Of a stretch of 64,000 bases of DNA, positions 15,362 to 24,801 are shown piece by piece. A model generated the notes under the pieces. It was not told the DNA's origin. It searched no databases and saw only the letters and a list, made by a program, of their open reading frames with translations. The position numbers and the translations under genes were made by a program. The first letter of the stretch is position 1. The number at the start of each line of letters is the position of its first letter. Origin of the DNA: Rothia sp. ZJ932 (GTDB lineage Bacteria > Actinomycetota > Actinomycetes > Actinomycetales > Micrococcaceae); the NCBI RefSeq assembly GCF_016924835.1, contig NZ_CP070480.1:1488001-1552000 (forward strand), in the 5' to 3' direction.

Positions 15362-15499
15362 TTCGTTCAAGGCATGCACTTAGCACGGCGCCATGATTCG
15401 AACCGTAAACACTTACCACTTTGTATCTACCGCTACCTGCACGGTTTATCAGCAGGTCACCAGCCTCTTGCAAAACACGATAAAAGTTCGTGTTTTTCT
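15362..15499 (+). ncRNA. candidate small RNA or leader ending in a hairpin
   Basis: A transcript from the promoter-like pair at 15327-15355 would run about 135 nt. It would end at a stem AAACACGA/TCGTGTTT followed by T residues (15472-15497). No known RNA family is recognised. It may instead be the attenuated 5' leader of the gene at 15685. Confidence 0.25.
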
Positions 15500-15684
15500 G
15501 GCAACCGAGTATCCAAACATTCCTTTCGCATTAACCGCGGTTTTCATTGGTGCTCATATGCGCTCGCTACTGTGAACAGTACGAGCTTCACTTGATACAC
15601 GCACTGCGTAGTGCGTATCTATACATACCCCCGAGAACCTCATCGACGAAGCGTGCCTCGGGAAAATATTTGAGGAGACTTATT

Positions 15685-16020
15685 TTGACTACTACCACTT
15701 TTGAAACTTTAGAACACAGCGTTCAGGCGAACACCGCTAACCTGCGGCAACTGGTTAACCACGCTGAAAACATGATTCGCACCGCTGTGCCCATGCTCGA
15801 TAACGTATGCGATGCTGATGCCGATTTCGCTCAGCGTGTGCTCGATGTTGAAACGTCCATGGTGTTGCGTGCCCTTGAAACCGGCAAGATCACCCTGATC
15901 GAAAACGAACGCGCTCAGTTACGTCAGAACATCTACGTGCGTCCTGCTATCTCGCAGTTCTCACCCGCTGAATTTACTCTCAGCTTCGAGAACTCACTCT
16001 CGGCACGTAGCGCCATCTAA
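15685..16020 (+). CDS. hypothetical protein, TTG start
   Basis: 111 residues, not recognised. I chose the TTG at 15685 because GAGGAG lies 7 nt upstream and because the sequence before it lacks coding character. The protein (TTTTFETLEHSVQAN...) is predicted to be mostly helical, with an acidic middle (LDNVCDADADF) and no membrane segment. It is convergent with parA, and the two share the strong terminator at 16049-16096. The long leader suggests regulated expression. Confidence 0.65.
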   Translation: MTTTTFETLEHSVQANTANLRQLVNHAENMIRTAVPMLDNVCDADADFAQRVLDVETSMVLRALETGKITLIENERAQLRQNIYVRPAISQFSPAEFTLSFENSLSARSAI

Positions 16021-16048
16021 AACAAGCACTTTTCGGCTCTCAAAGAGC

Positions 16049-16096
16049 AAAAACCAGCGGGGCAATCTTCTGTGTGAAGATTGCCCCGCTGGTTTT
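16049..16096. terminator. bidirectional terminator between the hypothetical gene and parA
   Basis: AAAACCAGCGGGGCAATCTTC pairs over its whole length with its complement across a 5-nt loop, and the outer bases supply A and T runs. Confidence 0.9.
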
Positions 16097-16120
16097 AGTG
16101 GACTGCTTGATACCTAGAAG

Positions 16121-16999
16121 TTAGGGCGCTCCACCACGAGAAATCAGCTCACGCGCCAACTGGCGGTAAGCCTCAGCGCCGGGATGGTTTGAAGCGTAAG
16201 AAAGAATAGGCTCAGCAGAAACAGAGGCATCGGGGAACTTCACGGTTCGCTTGATAACTGTGTCAAACACCTTATCGCCGAAAGCATCGATAATGCGCGC
16301 CAGCACCTCTTTAGAGTGCAGGGTGCGTGAATCAAACATCGTCGCCAGAACACCATCAATCTGCAGCTTGGGGTTGAGGCGGTCTTGTACCTTTTCAATG
16401 GAGTCAACCAACAGAGCCACTGCGCGCAGAGCAAAGAACTCACAAATCAAGGGGATAATAACGCCGTGGCTAGCGGTGAGCGCGTTGACGGTCAGCAGAC
16501 CCAAAGAAGGCTGGCAGTCAATGAGAATAACATCGTATTCGCTCTCTACCTTGCGTAGAGCCGATGCCAGTACCTGCTCGCGAGCCACTTCATTCACGAG
16601 CTGAACTTCAGCAGCTGAGAGGTCAATATTGGCAGGTAACAGGTCAATATTCGGGGTTTCAGTAGGCTGAATGACCTCGTGAATATCAACTTTGCGGTCC
16701 ATCATCACGTTGTAGACCGTCAAATCAAGTTCATGAGGGTTGGCACCAAAACCAGCTGAAAGAGCGCCCTGCGGGTCAAAATCTACCAGCAGCACCTTTC
16801 GTCCTGCCTCTGCCAGTGCCGCACCCAAGTTAATGGTGGAGGTCGTCTTACCGACGCCGCCTTTTTGGTTCACCATAGAGATGATGCGCGCAGGACCGTG
16901 CGACTGCAACGGAGCGGGATCAGGGTAAACACGCACAGGGCGACCGGTGGGACCTAGCTCTTCAGCGCTCACACTATCAGTCACAATTTTCACCTTCAT
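16121..16999 (-). CDS. ParA/Soj family ATPase
   Basis: 292 residues. The deviant Walker A KGGVGKTT lies at 46-53, followed by VLLVDFDPQGALS (A' motif) and VILIDCQPSLGLL (Walker B). A ParA-type ATPase heading the scpAB block is conserved in actinobacteria (the Rv1708 position). It probably helps chromosome or polar positioning and is distinct from the oriC-linked parA. No parB lies next to it. ATG 16999 has a weak ribosome site; a GTG five codons later has AAGG upstream and is an alternative. Confidence 0.93.
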   Translation of the reverse strand: MKVKIVTDSVSAEELGPTGRPVRVYPDPAPLQSHGPARIISMVNQKGGVGKTTSTINLGAALAEAGRKVLLVDFDPQGALSAGFGANPHELDLTVYNVMMDRKVDIHEVIQPTETPNIDLLPANIDLSAAEVQLVNEVAREQVLASALRKVESEYDVILIDCQPSLGLLTVNALTASHGVIIPLICEFFALRAVALLVDSIEKVQDRLNPKLQIDGVLATMFDSRTLHSKEVLARIIDAFGDKVFDTVIKRTVKFPDASVSAEPILSYASNHPGAEAYRQLARELISRGGAP

Positions 17000-17135
17000 T
17001 TTCAGATCGGGCAGTAATCACTGAATACCAGTTTATATGCACAAAGACTAATAGTGAGAACGTGAAGGCTCCCAGCACAAAAAGCGCCAGAACGTTTTGC
17101 GTTGAGAGCCCTCACAACCACTGCGCCAAAAAGGC

Positions 17136-19043
17136 TTATCGCGAGCGCATGGTCGCAAGCAGTCCCTCCAGCACAGAAGAATCTTCGATGGTCGAGGGTA
17201 TCTTGTAATCGAGTCCGTCTGCCATTTCGCGCATGGTTTTGCGTAGAATCTTCCCCGAACGTGTTTTGGGTAGAGCCTCAACGATGCAGACTTCCTTGAA
17301 ATCTGCGACGGCGCCCAGTTCGTGGCGCACCTTGGCAATGAGCTCCCGGGTGAGGGTCTCTGCATCAATGCTCGCCCCTGTTTTCAGTACCACGTACCCG
17401 CTAGGACGTTGCCCCTTGAGGGAATCGGCAACACCAATCACAGCGCATTCAGCGATAGCAGGATGCGACGCGAGGATTTGCTCCATCTGACCAGTTGATA
17501 AACGGTGCCCCGAAACATTGATTACGTCGTCGGTTCTACCCATCACGTAAACGTAACCGTCATCGTCAATATAGCCTGAGTCTCCCGTTGCGTAGTAACC
17601 GTCGAATGTCTCCAAGTAAGAAGAACGGTAGCGTTCATCGTTCCTCCATAAAGTGGGCAGGGTACCCGGCGGCAGAGGTAGCTTCAGGGCGAGATTGCCT
17701 TCTTCATTGCTTCCCACTGGTTCACCCAAAGGATCAAGTACCTGCAGGTTATAGCCGGGCACCGCAACAGAGGGAGATCCCGCTTTGACGTCCATGGGTT
17801 CAAGACCGCGAAGATTAGCGCAAATTGCCCAACCAGTCTCGGTCTGCCACCAGTGATCAATCACGGGCTTGTTGAGCTTTTCGTGAGCCCAATGATAGGT
17901 TTCGGGATCCAGACGTTCGCCTGCAACAAAGAGTGTTTCTAAAGTATCAAGGTCGTACTTCTTGAGCAGCTCAGCCTCAGGATCAGCCTTACGAATAGCG
18001 CGCAAAGCGGTGGGAGCGGTGAAGAGAGCCTTGACCCCGGCTTCCTGAGCAACCCTCCAAAAAGCACCTGCGTCCGGAGTACCCACGGGTTTACCTTCAT
18101 ACATCACAGAGGTAACCCCCGCTAACAGAGGCCCGTACACAATATAGGAGTGACCCACTACCCAGCCAATGTCAGAGGCTGTCCACATCACGTCCCCGGC
18201 ATCGAGGTTGTAAATGTTCTTCATCGACCAGTGCAGGGCAACGGCGTGGCCACCGTTATCACGAACAACGCCTTTGGGTGTCCCTGTAGTACCTGAGGTG
18301 TACAGAATGTAAAGCGGATCAGTGGCCTTAACAGTGACAGGCTCTACCGCAGATGCGTTCTGTATTTCCTGTTCCCATGAAAGCCACGCGGTTCCGTTTG
18401 TTTGAGCGCGGGCGTTCTCAATCGTATATTCAAAACCTGCGCGCTCGTAAACCACCACGGTAGAGGGTTTTACGCTGCTACTTTCAATCGCGCTTTGCAC
18501 TGCGGGAATATACTCGATTGAGCGCTTGGGCTCAAGACCACCCGATGTGGTTACCACTACCTTCGGTTGGCAGTCGTCAATGCGCACCGCCAGCTCATTA
18601 GGGGCAAAGCCACCAAAAACAACAGAATGCACCGCGCCCAATCGCGCCACTGCCAGCATGGCGGTGTACGCCTGAGGAATCATGGGCATGTAAATCAGTA
18701 CCCGATCACCTTTTTCAACCCCTTGGGCACGCAGTACACCTGCAAAACGTGAAACCTGATCCAGAAGTTCTGCGTAGGTAATTTCCTGGCGCAGCTTCTG
18801 CATTGCGGAGTCATAAATAATTGCGGTCTGCTCACCACGACCATTCAGCACGTGCCTATCGACCGCATTGAAACACGTGTTGAGTTCTCCGTCGGGGAAC
18901 CAACGGTACAGCGGTGCAGTACTCTCATCCAGAGCCTGCTTGGGTTCTTTCACCCAGCTAATTCCCTGGGCAGCTTCCAACCAAAATTCCTCGGGTTGTG
19001 CAATGCTACGCTCATGCTCCTGAGCGTACCGTGTAGCGACCAT
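17136..19043 (-). CDS. prpE: propionyl-CoA synthetase (acetyl-CoA synthetase family)
   Basis: 635 residues from the ATG at 19043, which has AAAGGAG upstream. It is an AMP-forming ANL enzyme: YTSGTTGTPKGVVRDNGGHAV is the P-loop region, and the RDNGGH form is characteristic of PrpE rather than Acs. WWQTETGWA, YYATGDSGYIDDDGYVYVMGRTDDVI and the C-terminal TRSGKILRK, with the catalytic and acetylatable Lys, are present. It activates propionate to propionyl-CoA. It is divergent from the gntR-prpDBC unit with shared operator-like palindromes, so co-regulation is likely. Confidence 0.9.
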   Translation of the reverse strand: MVATRYAQEHERSIAQPEEFWLEAAQGISWVKEPKQALDESTAPLYRWFPDGELNTCFNAVDRHVLNGRGEQTAIIYDSAMQKLRQEITYAELLDQVSRFAGVLRAQGVEKGDRVLIYMPMIPQAYTAMLAVARLGAVHSVVFGGFAPNELAVRIDDCQPKVVVTTSGGLEPKRSIEYIPAVQSAIESSSVKPSTVVVYERAGFEYTIENARAQTNGTAWLSWEQEIQNASAVEPVTVKATDPLYILYTSGTTGTPKGVVRDNGGHAVALHWSMKNIYNLDAGDVMWTASDIGWVVGHSYIVYGPLLAGVTSVMYEGKPVGTPDAGAFWRVAQEAGVKALFTAPTALRAIRKADPEAELLKKYDLDTLETLFVAGERLDPETYHWAHEKLNKPVIDHWWQTETGWAICANLRGLEPMDVKAGSPSVAVPGYNLQVLDPLGEPVGSNEEGNLALKLPLPPGTLPTLWRNDERYRSSYLETFDGYYATGDSGYIDDDGYVYVMGRTDDVINVSGHRLSTGQMEQILASHPAIAECAVIGVADSLKGQRPSGYVVLKTGASIDAETLTRELIAKVRHELGAVADFKEVCIVEALPKTRSGKILRKTMREMADGLDYKIPSTIEDSSVLEGLLATMRSR

Positions 19044-19113
19044 CTTCAATCTCCTTTGAACGAAGGTAGGGGGTGAAACCAAAAGTAGTGCTACAGGTCA
19101 CCATACGCAAGAG

Positions 19114-19127
19114 TTTTGTATACAATT
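19114..19127. promoter_or_regulatory. operator-like palindrome (TTGTATACAA), site 1
   Basis: TTGTATACAA at 19116-19125 is a perfect palindrome extended by T on the left and A/T on the right. It lies 73 bp on the prpE side of prpE's ATG. An identical core occurs 72 bp away. This form and arrangement fit binding by the adjacent GntR-family regulator. Confidence 0.6.
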
Positions 19128-19185
19128 TTTCTAAAAATACCGAAAATTACAGTTAGAAGTGCCTAACCGCACCAATTTTTCAATT

Positions 19186-19199
19186 TTTTGTATACAAAA
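19186..19199. promoter_or_regulatory. operator-like palindrome (TTTTGTATACAAAA), site 2
   Basis: A perfect 14-bp palindrome 65 bp before the gntR start. It repeats the core of site 1 at nearly seven helical turns (72 bp), a spacing that would allow looping or dual control of the divergent promoters. Confidence 0.6.
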
Positions 19200-19263
19200 G
19201 CGATAGATGTGGTTACAGTAGTCACAGTTAGTCTCACATCTATAGTTTTGGCAAGGAGGTGCT

Positions 19264-19908
19264 ATGAACGCCAGCGAAAAAGCGTATACAACCCTCAAAG
19301 AAGACATACTCAGCACAGCTCTCGAACCAGGCACTGTGATTGGAGAGGTTGAACAATCTGAGCGCCTTGGCGTCTCACGCACTCCCCTCCGCGCAGCACT
19401 AGAACGTCTCAAAGCAGAAGGACTCGTTGTTTCTGGTGAAACCAGAGGAAACGTAGTTGCCCCCGTCTCTTGGGAAAAAGTCGACCAGCTCTACGAGTTA
19501 CGGTCAGCTTTAGACCCCTTAGCGGCATCACTGGCTGCCCTACGAGGCGATTCATCCCACTTCATGGATCTTCACGAGAGGTTCCTGCTGGCCGCGCAGA
19601 CAGTGGGTTCAGATTCAACAGACCTCACCTCCTACTACACACTTGTCGAAGAGTTAGATCGCTCCATCGACGAAGCAGCCAACAACGACTATCTCACCCA
19701 AGCACAAGCGTCCTTACGGGTTCAGCTCATCAGAGTCCGCAAACTTTCCAAAACAAATAGAGAAAGACTCGAACAAGCAGCCCACGAACACGCTTTGATT
19801 GCCAGAAGCATTGCCCATAAAGATTCACAGCTTGCCCAAGCAATCACAACAGTTCACCTCAAAAATTCACTCGAAAACATTAAACAAACGATTGCACCTC
19901 ACCGTTGA
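19264..19908 (+). CDS. GntR-family regulator with FCD domain, putative regulator of propionate catabolism
   Basis: 214 residues. A winged helix-turn-helix (AYTTLKEDILSTALEPGTVI, LGVSRTPLRAALERLKAEGLV; about 7-60) is followed by an all-helical FCD ligand domain (YELRSALDPLAASLAAL on). AAGGAGG lies 2 nt before the ATG. It is the first gene of the unit with prpD, prpB and prpC (36 bp to prpD). Members of this family bind short palindromes and usually respond to a pathway acid, here perhaps methylcitrate or a related acid. This differs from the sigma54-type PrpR of enterics. Confidence 0.85.
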   Translation: MNASEKAYTTLKEDILSTALEPGTVIGEVEQSERLGVSRTPLRAALERLKAEGLVVSGETRGNVVAPVSWEKVDQLYELRSALDPLAASLAALRGDSSHFMDLHERFLLAAQTVGSDSTDLTSYYTLVEELDRSIDEAANNDYLTQAQASLRVQLIRVRKLSKTNRERLEQAAHEHALIARSIAHKDSQLAQAITTVHLKNSLENIKQTIAPHR

Positions 19909-19944
19909 GTCAGAGCAATCAAATACTAAGAAAGAGGCACGCCC

Positions 19945-21462
19945 ATGACAGTTAACCACTCAGTACGGGTTTACCGCAGTGAAGAGAACCTGCCCCGTGA
20001 AGAACAGCTCGCCCACAAAATTGCCACGGTGGCAACAGACCCCGTAGAGGTTCTGCCCGAGGTTGAAGAGATGGTGATTAACCGTATTATCGATAACGCA
20101 TCGGTTGCCCTTGCATCTTTGAACCGCGACCCCATCATCTCAGCTCGCGACCAGGCACTCACTCACTCCCCCAGCTCAAACGGACGCGGTGCCACCCTCT
20201 TTGGTGTGGACGCGGCAACCAAGGTTTCCCCCGAATGGGCAGCTTGGGCAAACGGAGTAGCTGTCCGAGAACTCGACTATCACGACACTTTCCTCGCCGC
20301 TGAATACTCGCACCCCGGCGACAACATTCCACCCATTCTCGCGGTAGCTCAGCACACCGGCAGAAGCGGACTCGACCTCATTCGAGGTCTAGCAACCGGC
20401 TACGAGATTCAGGTTGATTTGGTCAAAGCGATCTGCCTGCACAAACACAAGATTGACCACGTTGCTCACCTCGCTCCCTCAGCCGCTGCCGGCATCGGTA
20501 CGCTTTTGAATCTAGAGACAGAAACCATCTTCCAAGCTGTCGGTCAGGCCTTGCACACCACCACCGCTACCCGCCAATCACGTAAGGGAGAAATCTCTAC
20601 TTGGAAGGCACACGCACCCGCTTTTGCCGGCAAAATGGCTGTCGAAGCTGTCGATAGGGCAATGCGCGGTCAGACATCACCTGTTCCCATTTACGAAGGC
20701 GAAGACGGTGTTATCGCTTGGCTCCTTGATGGTCCCGGCGCCCGCTACGAAGTGCCCTTGCCCGCAGCAGGTGAAGCAAAACGGGGCATCCTTGATACAT
20801 ACACCAAGGAACATTCCGCGGAGTACCAGGCACAGGCATGGATCGATCTAGCGCGCAAGCTCAACCACGAACGTCCTGAACTTGCGAACCCCGAAAACAT
20901 CCAGTCGATTGTTCTACACACCTCCCACCACACCCACTACGTTATTGGGTCAGGCGCCAACGACCCCCAGAAATACGATCCCACCGCAACACGCGAGACG
21001 CTGGATCACTCCATTCCCTATATCTTCACCGTCATGCTGCAAGACGGTGTATGGGATCACGTTGGACCCTACGCGCCCGAACGTGCCCAGCGCCCCGACA
21101 CCGTAGCTTTGTGGAACAAGGTCACAACGGCTGAAGATCCCGAGTGGACCCGCCGTTACCACTCCACTGACATCAGCGAAAAAGCTTTCGGTGGCAGGGC
21201 TGAAATTACCTTGGCTGACGGAACCGTTATCAGCGAGGAAATCGCTGTTGCCGATGCCCACCCGCTCGGTGCGCGTCCCTTCGGACGCGCCGAATACATC
21301 GATAAGCTCCGTACCCTTGCCGAGGGCATCGTGGCAGAAGATGAACTCAACCGCTTTATCGATGCTGCAGAGAACCTCTCTTCCCTTGGTGCAGGCGAGC
21401 TTGATGCTCTCAACATCACCGCAGCACGCACACTTTCAACCGGTCAAGGAGGTATCTTCTAA
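19945..21462 (+). CDS. prpD: 2-methylcitrate dehydratase
   Basis: 505 residues, normal for PrpD. The MmgE/PrpD fold is indicated by [42 protein letters not shown] and [17 protein letters not shown] near the start and the [15 protein letters not shown] region later. It dehydrates 2-methylcitrate in the methylcitrate cycle. The stop overlaps the prpB start (TAATG). Confidence 0.95.
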   Translation: MTVNHSVRVYRSEENLPREEQLAHKIATVATDPVEVLPEVEEMVINRIIDNASVALASLNRDPIISARDQALTHSPSSNGRGATLFGVDAATKVSPEWAAWANGVAVRELDYHDTFLAAEYSHPGDNIPPILAVAQHTGRSGLDLIRGLATGYEIQVDLVKAICLHKHKIDHVAHLAPSAAAGIGTLLNLETETIFQAVGQALHTTTATRQSRKGEISTWKAHAPAFAGKMAVEAVDRAMRGQTSPVPIYEGEDGVIAWLLDGPGARYEVPLPAAGEAKRGILDTYTKEHSAEYQAQAWIDLARKLNHERPELANPENIQSIVLHTSHHTHYVIGSGANDPQKYDPTATRETLDHSIPYIFTVMLQDGVWDHVGPYAPERAQRPDTVALWNKVTTAEDPEWTRRYHSTDISEKAFGGRAEITLADGTVISEEIAVADAHPLGARPFGRAEYIDKLRTLAEGIVAEDELNRFIDAAENLSSLGAGELDALNITAARTLSTGQGGIF

Positions 21463-22376
21463 TGCTGTATGCTCACAAAACTCCGGCAGAAAAGCGACTT
21501 GATTTACGTCAAAAGCTATCAAGCTCCACCATTCAAAGGTTCCCCGGCACCTTCACACCTCTTTCGTCTAGGCTGATTGAAGAAAAGGGATTTGAAGGCA
21601 TTTACATCTCGGGTGCGGTACTTGCCAATGAACTAGGGTTCCCTGATGTTGGGCTGACGGCTCTCTCAGAGGTAGCCCAACGCGCAGGTCAGATTTCCCG
21701 CATCACGAACCTTCCTGCAATCGTCGATGCTGATACCGGATTTGGCGAGCCGATGAACGTTGCCAGAACTATTCAAGAATTCGAAGAGTACGGTCTGGCA
21801 GGGTGCCATATTGAGGATCAATTCAACCCCAAACGGTGCGGTCACCTCGATAACAAGAATATGGTTGACCTTGAAACAGCCACCAAACGCATCAAAGCTG
21901 CCGCTGAAGCTAGACGCGATCCTAACTTCTTAATTATGGCGCGTACCGACCTACGCGGTGTTGAATCCTTAGAAGCAACCGTTGACCGTATTCAGGCGCT
22001 TGTCGATGCAGGGGCAGACGCTATTTTCCCCGAGGCTCTCAAAGACCTCAGCGAATTTGAGACAGTATGCTCCGCCGTTGATGTGCCGGTCTTGGCGAAC
22101 ATGACCGAATTCGGTAAAAGCAAGCTGTATACCCTTAAAGAACTCGAAAATGCAGGAGTCAGCCTGGTTATTTACCCTGTCACCCTGCTGCGTTCATCCT
22201 TTGGGGCTATGGAGCGCGTTCTTGAAACCATCGAACGAGATGGCACCCAGGAGGCAGCCGTTGATGAGATGTTCACCAGGGCAAGACTCTACGACCTGGT
22301 GGATTACGAAGCTTACAACCGCTTCGATACCGGCATTTTCAACTTTGAAGTACCCGGTAAATTCACTAAAGCTTAG
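21462..22376 (+). CDS. prpB: 2-methylisocitrate lyase
   Basis: 304 residues of the ICL/PEPM fold. DADTGFGEP holds metal-binding acids, and FNPKRCGHL (about 121-129) contains the catalytic Cys126 of the KRCGH motif that separates PrpB from other family members. It cleaves 2-methylisocitrate to pyruvate and succinate. AAGGAGG upstream and overlap with prpD indicate tight coupling. Confidence 0.95.
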   Translation: MLYAHKTPAEKRLDLRQKLSSSTIQRFPGTFTPLSSRLIEEKGFEGIYISGAVLANELGFPDVGLTALSEVAQRAGQISRITNLPAIVDADTGFGEPMNVARTIQEFEEYGLAGCHIEDQFNPKRCGHLDNKNMVDLETATKRIKAAAEARRDPNFLIMARTDLRGVESLEATVDRIQALVDAGADAIFPEALKDLSEFETVCSAVDVPVLANMTEFGKSKLYTLKELENAGVSLVIYPVTLLRSSFGAMERVLETIERDGTQEAAVDEMFTRARLYDLVDYEAYNRFDTGIFNFEVPGKFTKA

Positions 22377-22529
22377 CTCCTGTATCTGGTGTGCCTGCTT
22401 CTGCTTCACGGCAGCGCAGACACACCTCATCTGCCGGTTCGCCCACACTGTAAAGCGATTCCAGCGCACCACGCTCTTCTTAAGGAGCTACCACTATCAT
22501 TCTTAGACCCGATTCAAAGGAGAATCATC

Positions 22530-23672
22530 ATGGTCGCTGATACCGATATCAAAAAGGGGCTGGCGGGAGTAGTTGCAGATTACACCGCAGTCTCAAAAGT
22601 AAATGCAGAAACAAACTCACTGCTCTACCGCGGGTACCCCGTTCAAGAATTGGCTTCAACCTGTAAGTTTGAAGAAGTTGCTTTGTTGCTGTGGGACGGT
22701 GAACTACCTACTGCTGAACGCAAAGCTGAACATATAGCTTACGGTCGTGCCCACCGCAGTCTAGGTGCTGAGTTGAAGGCAGTCATTGATGCTTTACCGT
22801 TGGATTGCCATCCCATGGATGTTTGCCGTACAGCAGTTTCCTTTCTCGGTGCGTGCGACCCTAAAAGCGAGGATTCTTCGGCTGAAACAGAGTTGAAGAA
22901 AGCCTGGGAGCTCTTTGCGGTACTGCCTTCTATCGTGTGTTACGACCAGCGTAGACGCCACGGTCTTGAGCTCATTGAGCCACGAGATGACCTTGACTAT
23001 AGCCAGAATTTTCTGTGGATGGCGTTTGGGAAGGTTCCTTCAGACGAGGTACGAGACGCTTTCAATACCTCCATGGTGCTCTACGCCGAGCATTCTTTCA
23101 ACGCATCAACTTTCACAGCGAGGGCGATTACTTCTACCCTTTCTGATCTTCATTCAGCGGTAGCAGGCGCTATTGGCGCTCTCAAAGGCTCATTGCACGG
23201 TGGTGCGAACGAAGCTGTTATGCACACTTTCAATGAGATTGGCATTCGTTCTGGAGAGTCTGAAGAAGATGCTAAAGCTCGCGCTAAGGAGTGGATGGAT
23301 CAAGCCCTAGCTGAAAAGAAGAAGATAATGGGCTTTGGACATCGCGTTTACAAGAACGGTGATTCCCGAGTACCTACCATGCAGGACGCGTTCTTCCGCA
23401 TGGTTGAGCACTACAATCGAAACGACATGATTGGTTTGTATAAGGGTCTTGCACAGTCAATGGACGAGGCCAAGGGCATTAAGCCTAATCTGGATTATCC
23501 GGCTGGTCCTACCTATCACCTCATGGGATTTGACACCCCCACTTTCACTCCCATTTTTGTGTGTGCCCGTATCGCTGGGTGGACCGCACACATTTTGGAG
23601 CAGCGCGCGAGTAATTCTCTCATTCGCCCGCTCTCTGCTTATAACGGTCATAACGAACGTCATGTCAGCTAG
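22530..23672 (+). CDS. prpC: 2-methylcitrate synthase (citrate synthase family)
   Basis: 380 residues from the ATG at 22530, which has AAAGGAG upstream; the longer reading lacks coding character. HGGANEAVMH and GFGHRVYKNGDSR are the citrate synthase active-site motifs, with YAEHSFNASTFTARA before them. Short length and operon position after prpDB favour PrpC over a TCA citrate synthase, although such enzymes often accept acetyl-CoA as well. Confidence 0.92.
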   Translation: MVADTDIKKGLAGVVADYTAVSKVNAETNSLLYRGYPVQELASTCKFEEVALLLWDGELPTAERKAEHIAYGRAHRSLGAELKAVIDALPLDCHPMDVCRTAVSFLGACDPKSEDSSAETELKKAWELFAVLPSIVCYDQRRRHGLELIEPRDDLDYSQNFLWMAFGKVPSDEVRDAFNTSMVLYAEHSFNASTFTARAITSTLSDLHSAVAGAIGALKGSLHGGANEAVMHTFNEIGIRSGESEEDAKARAKEWMDQALAEKKKIMGFGHRVYKNGDSRVPTMQDAFFRMVEHYNRNDMIGLYKGLAQSMDEAKGIKPNLDYPAGPTYHLMGFDTPTFTPIFVCARIAGWTAHILEQRASNSLIRPLSAYNGHNERHVS

Positions 23673-23698
23673 CTAAAACCCATATGAGACTGTGCAGT

Positions 23699-23755
23699 GG
23701 GGCTGAGTGTTTAGAGCTATCTGTTAATGGGAAAAGCTCTAGGCGGGTAGCCCTG
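23699..23755. terminator. weak stem-loop between prpC and xerD
   Basis: Outer GGGGCT/AGCCC and inner TAGAGCT/AGCTCTA arms can nest in the spacer between the convergent genes. No T run follows, so the call is tentative. Confidence 0.35.
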
Positions 23756-23771
23756 CTAATAGTTTGGTGCG

Positions 23772-24797
23772 CTACCGCGCTCTAGGGTGGGCTGCTGCGA
23801 AGACCTCGCGCAGGGTATGGGCGGTGACTTTGGTGTAAATCTGGGTGGTGTTCACCGAAGCATGCCCTAATAATTCTTGGACCACGCGTATATCTGCGCC
23901 GCCCTCTAATAAGTGGGTGGCGTAGGAATGGCGCAGGGTGTGAGGTGATATTTCCTCGGCAAGCTGTGCCCTATCGCAGGCTTTTTTGAGAATCAGCCAA
24001 GCTCCCTGGCGGGTGAGCCTGCTCCCACGAGCGTTCACGAAGAGGGCGGGGGTTCCCTTCCCTTTAGCTGCTAGTTCTGGGCGGGCACGTACGAGATAGT
24101 CATCGATTGCTTTCAGCGCGTAAGAGCCAACAGGCACAATGCGTTCTTTATTTCCTTTACCGAACAAACGAACTACAGCGGGTACCTGGGTAGCCAGAGG
24201 TTCGGTGGCTTCCGCATCTTGCGAGCTATTGGCGGTAGCGCGAGTGCGCGAGAGGTCGTCAAGGTCGACGTTAGTGACCTCACTAATACGTGCGCCTGTG
24301 GAATAGAGAAACTCTAAAATCGCTCGATCACGCAGACCAGTAGCGGTCGAGGAATCAGGAGCTTCTAAAAGTTTTTGGACGCGCTCAAGAGAGATCGCTT
24401 TGGGCAGACGTTGGGCGGGGGTTGGGGGTGCAACGGTAGCAGCCGCGTCCGTTGTCGTTATGCCCTCGATCAACCAAAATTTGTGAGCACCGCGAACCGC
24501 CACCAAAACACGGGCGATACTGCGGGTGCTCAGGGGTTTAACCTCAACGTTCCCGGTTGCCAGGGAGACCGCAAAATCGCGAATATGTTTGGTGGTGATA
24601 CGGTGGGCATCAATGACACCCTGCTCAGCCAGGTAGTGCTCATAACGGTTCAAATCGCGGGTGTAGGAATCAACGGTATTGGTTGCCAGACCCCGCTCAA
24701 TCACTAGGTGGCTGAGATACTTCTGCACACTTCGCCCCAGTGGGGTCAGTGGTTTTTCCTCTGCTTGGGTCAGGGCGGACGCGGTGGGGCGGCTCAT
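23772..24797 (-). CDS. xerD: tyrosine recombinase XerD
   Basis: 341 residues. The catalytic set is complete: R170 (STGARISE), K214 (GKGNKE), H286 and R289 (HTLRH), H312 (LGHASVNTT) and Y321 (IYTKV). An N-terminal SAM-like DNA-binding domain spans about 20-120. About 22 extra residues at 184-205 lengthen the loop after the first catalytic Arg. With XerC it resolves chromosome dimers at dif. It begins 4 bp after the nudix gene, an order conserved in actinobacteria. Confidence 0.93.
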   Translation of the reverse strand: MSRPTASALTQAEEKPLTPLGRSVQKYLSHLVIERGLATNTVDSYTRDLNRYEHYLAEQGVIDAHRITTKHIRDFAVSLATGNVEVKPLSTRSIARVLVAVRGAHKFWLIEGITTTDAAATVAPPTPAQRLPKAISLERVQKLLEAPDSSTATGLRDRAILEFLYSTGARISEVTNVDLDDLSRTRATANSSQDAEATEPLATQVPAVVRLFGKGNKERIVPVGSYALKAIDDYLVRARPELAAKGKGTPALFVNARGSRLTRQGAWLILKKACDRAQLAEEISPHTLRHSYATHLLEGGADIRVVQELLGHASVNTTQIYTKVTAHTLREVFAAAHPRAR

Positions 24798-24801
24798 GGG
24801 G

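Larger units (their letters stand above)
15107..15684. other. 578-bp region between scpA and a small hypothetical gene
   Basis: No convincing protein gene is visible. It holds a promoter-like pair (TTGCTA 15327-15332, 17-bp spacer, TACAGT 15350-15355). A hairpin with a short T run follows at 15472-15497, and the TTG-started gene begins at 15685. The segment 15362-15499 may be a small RNA or an attenuated leader. Confidence 0.45.

Noticed and set aside
15395-15404. T-loop-like GATTCGAACC suggesting a tRNA on the minus strand
   Set aside because: The flanking bases cannot form a T stem and no anticodon or acceptor arms are present.
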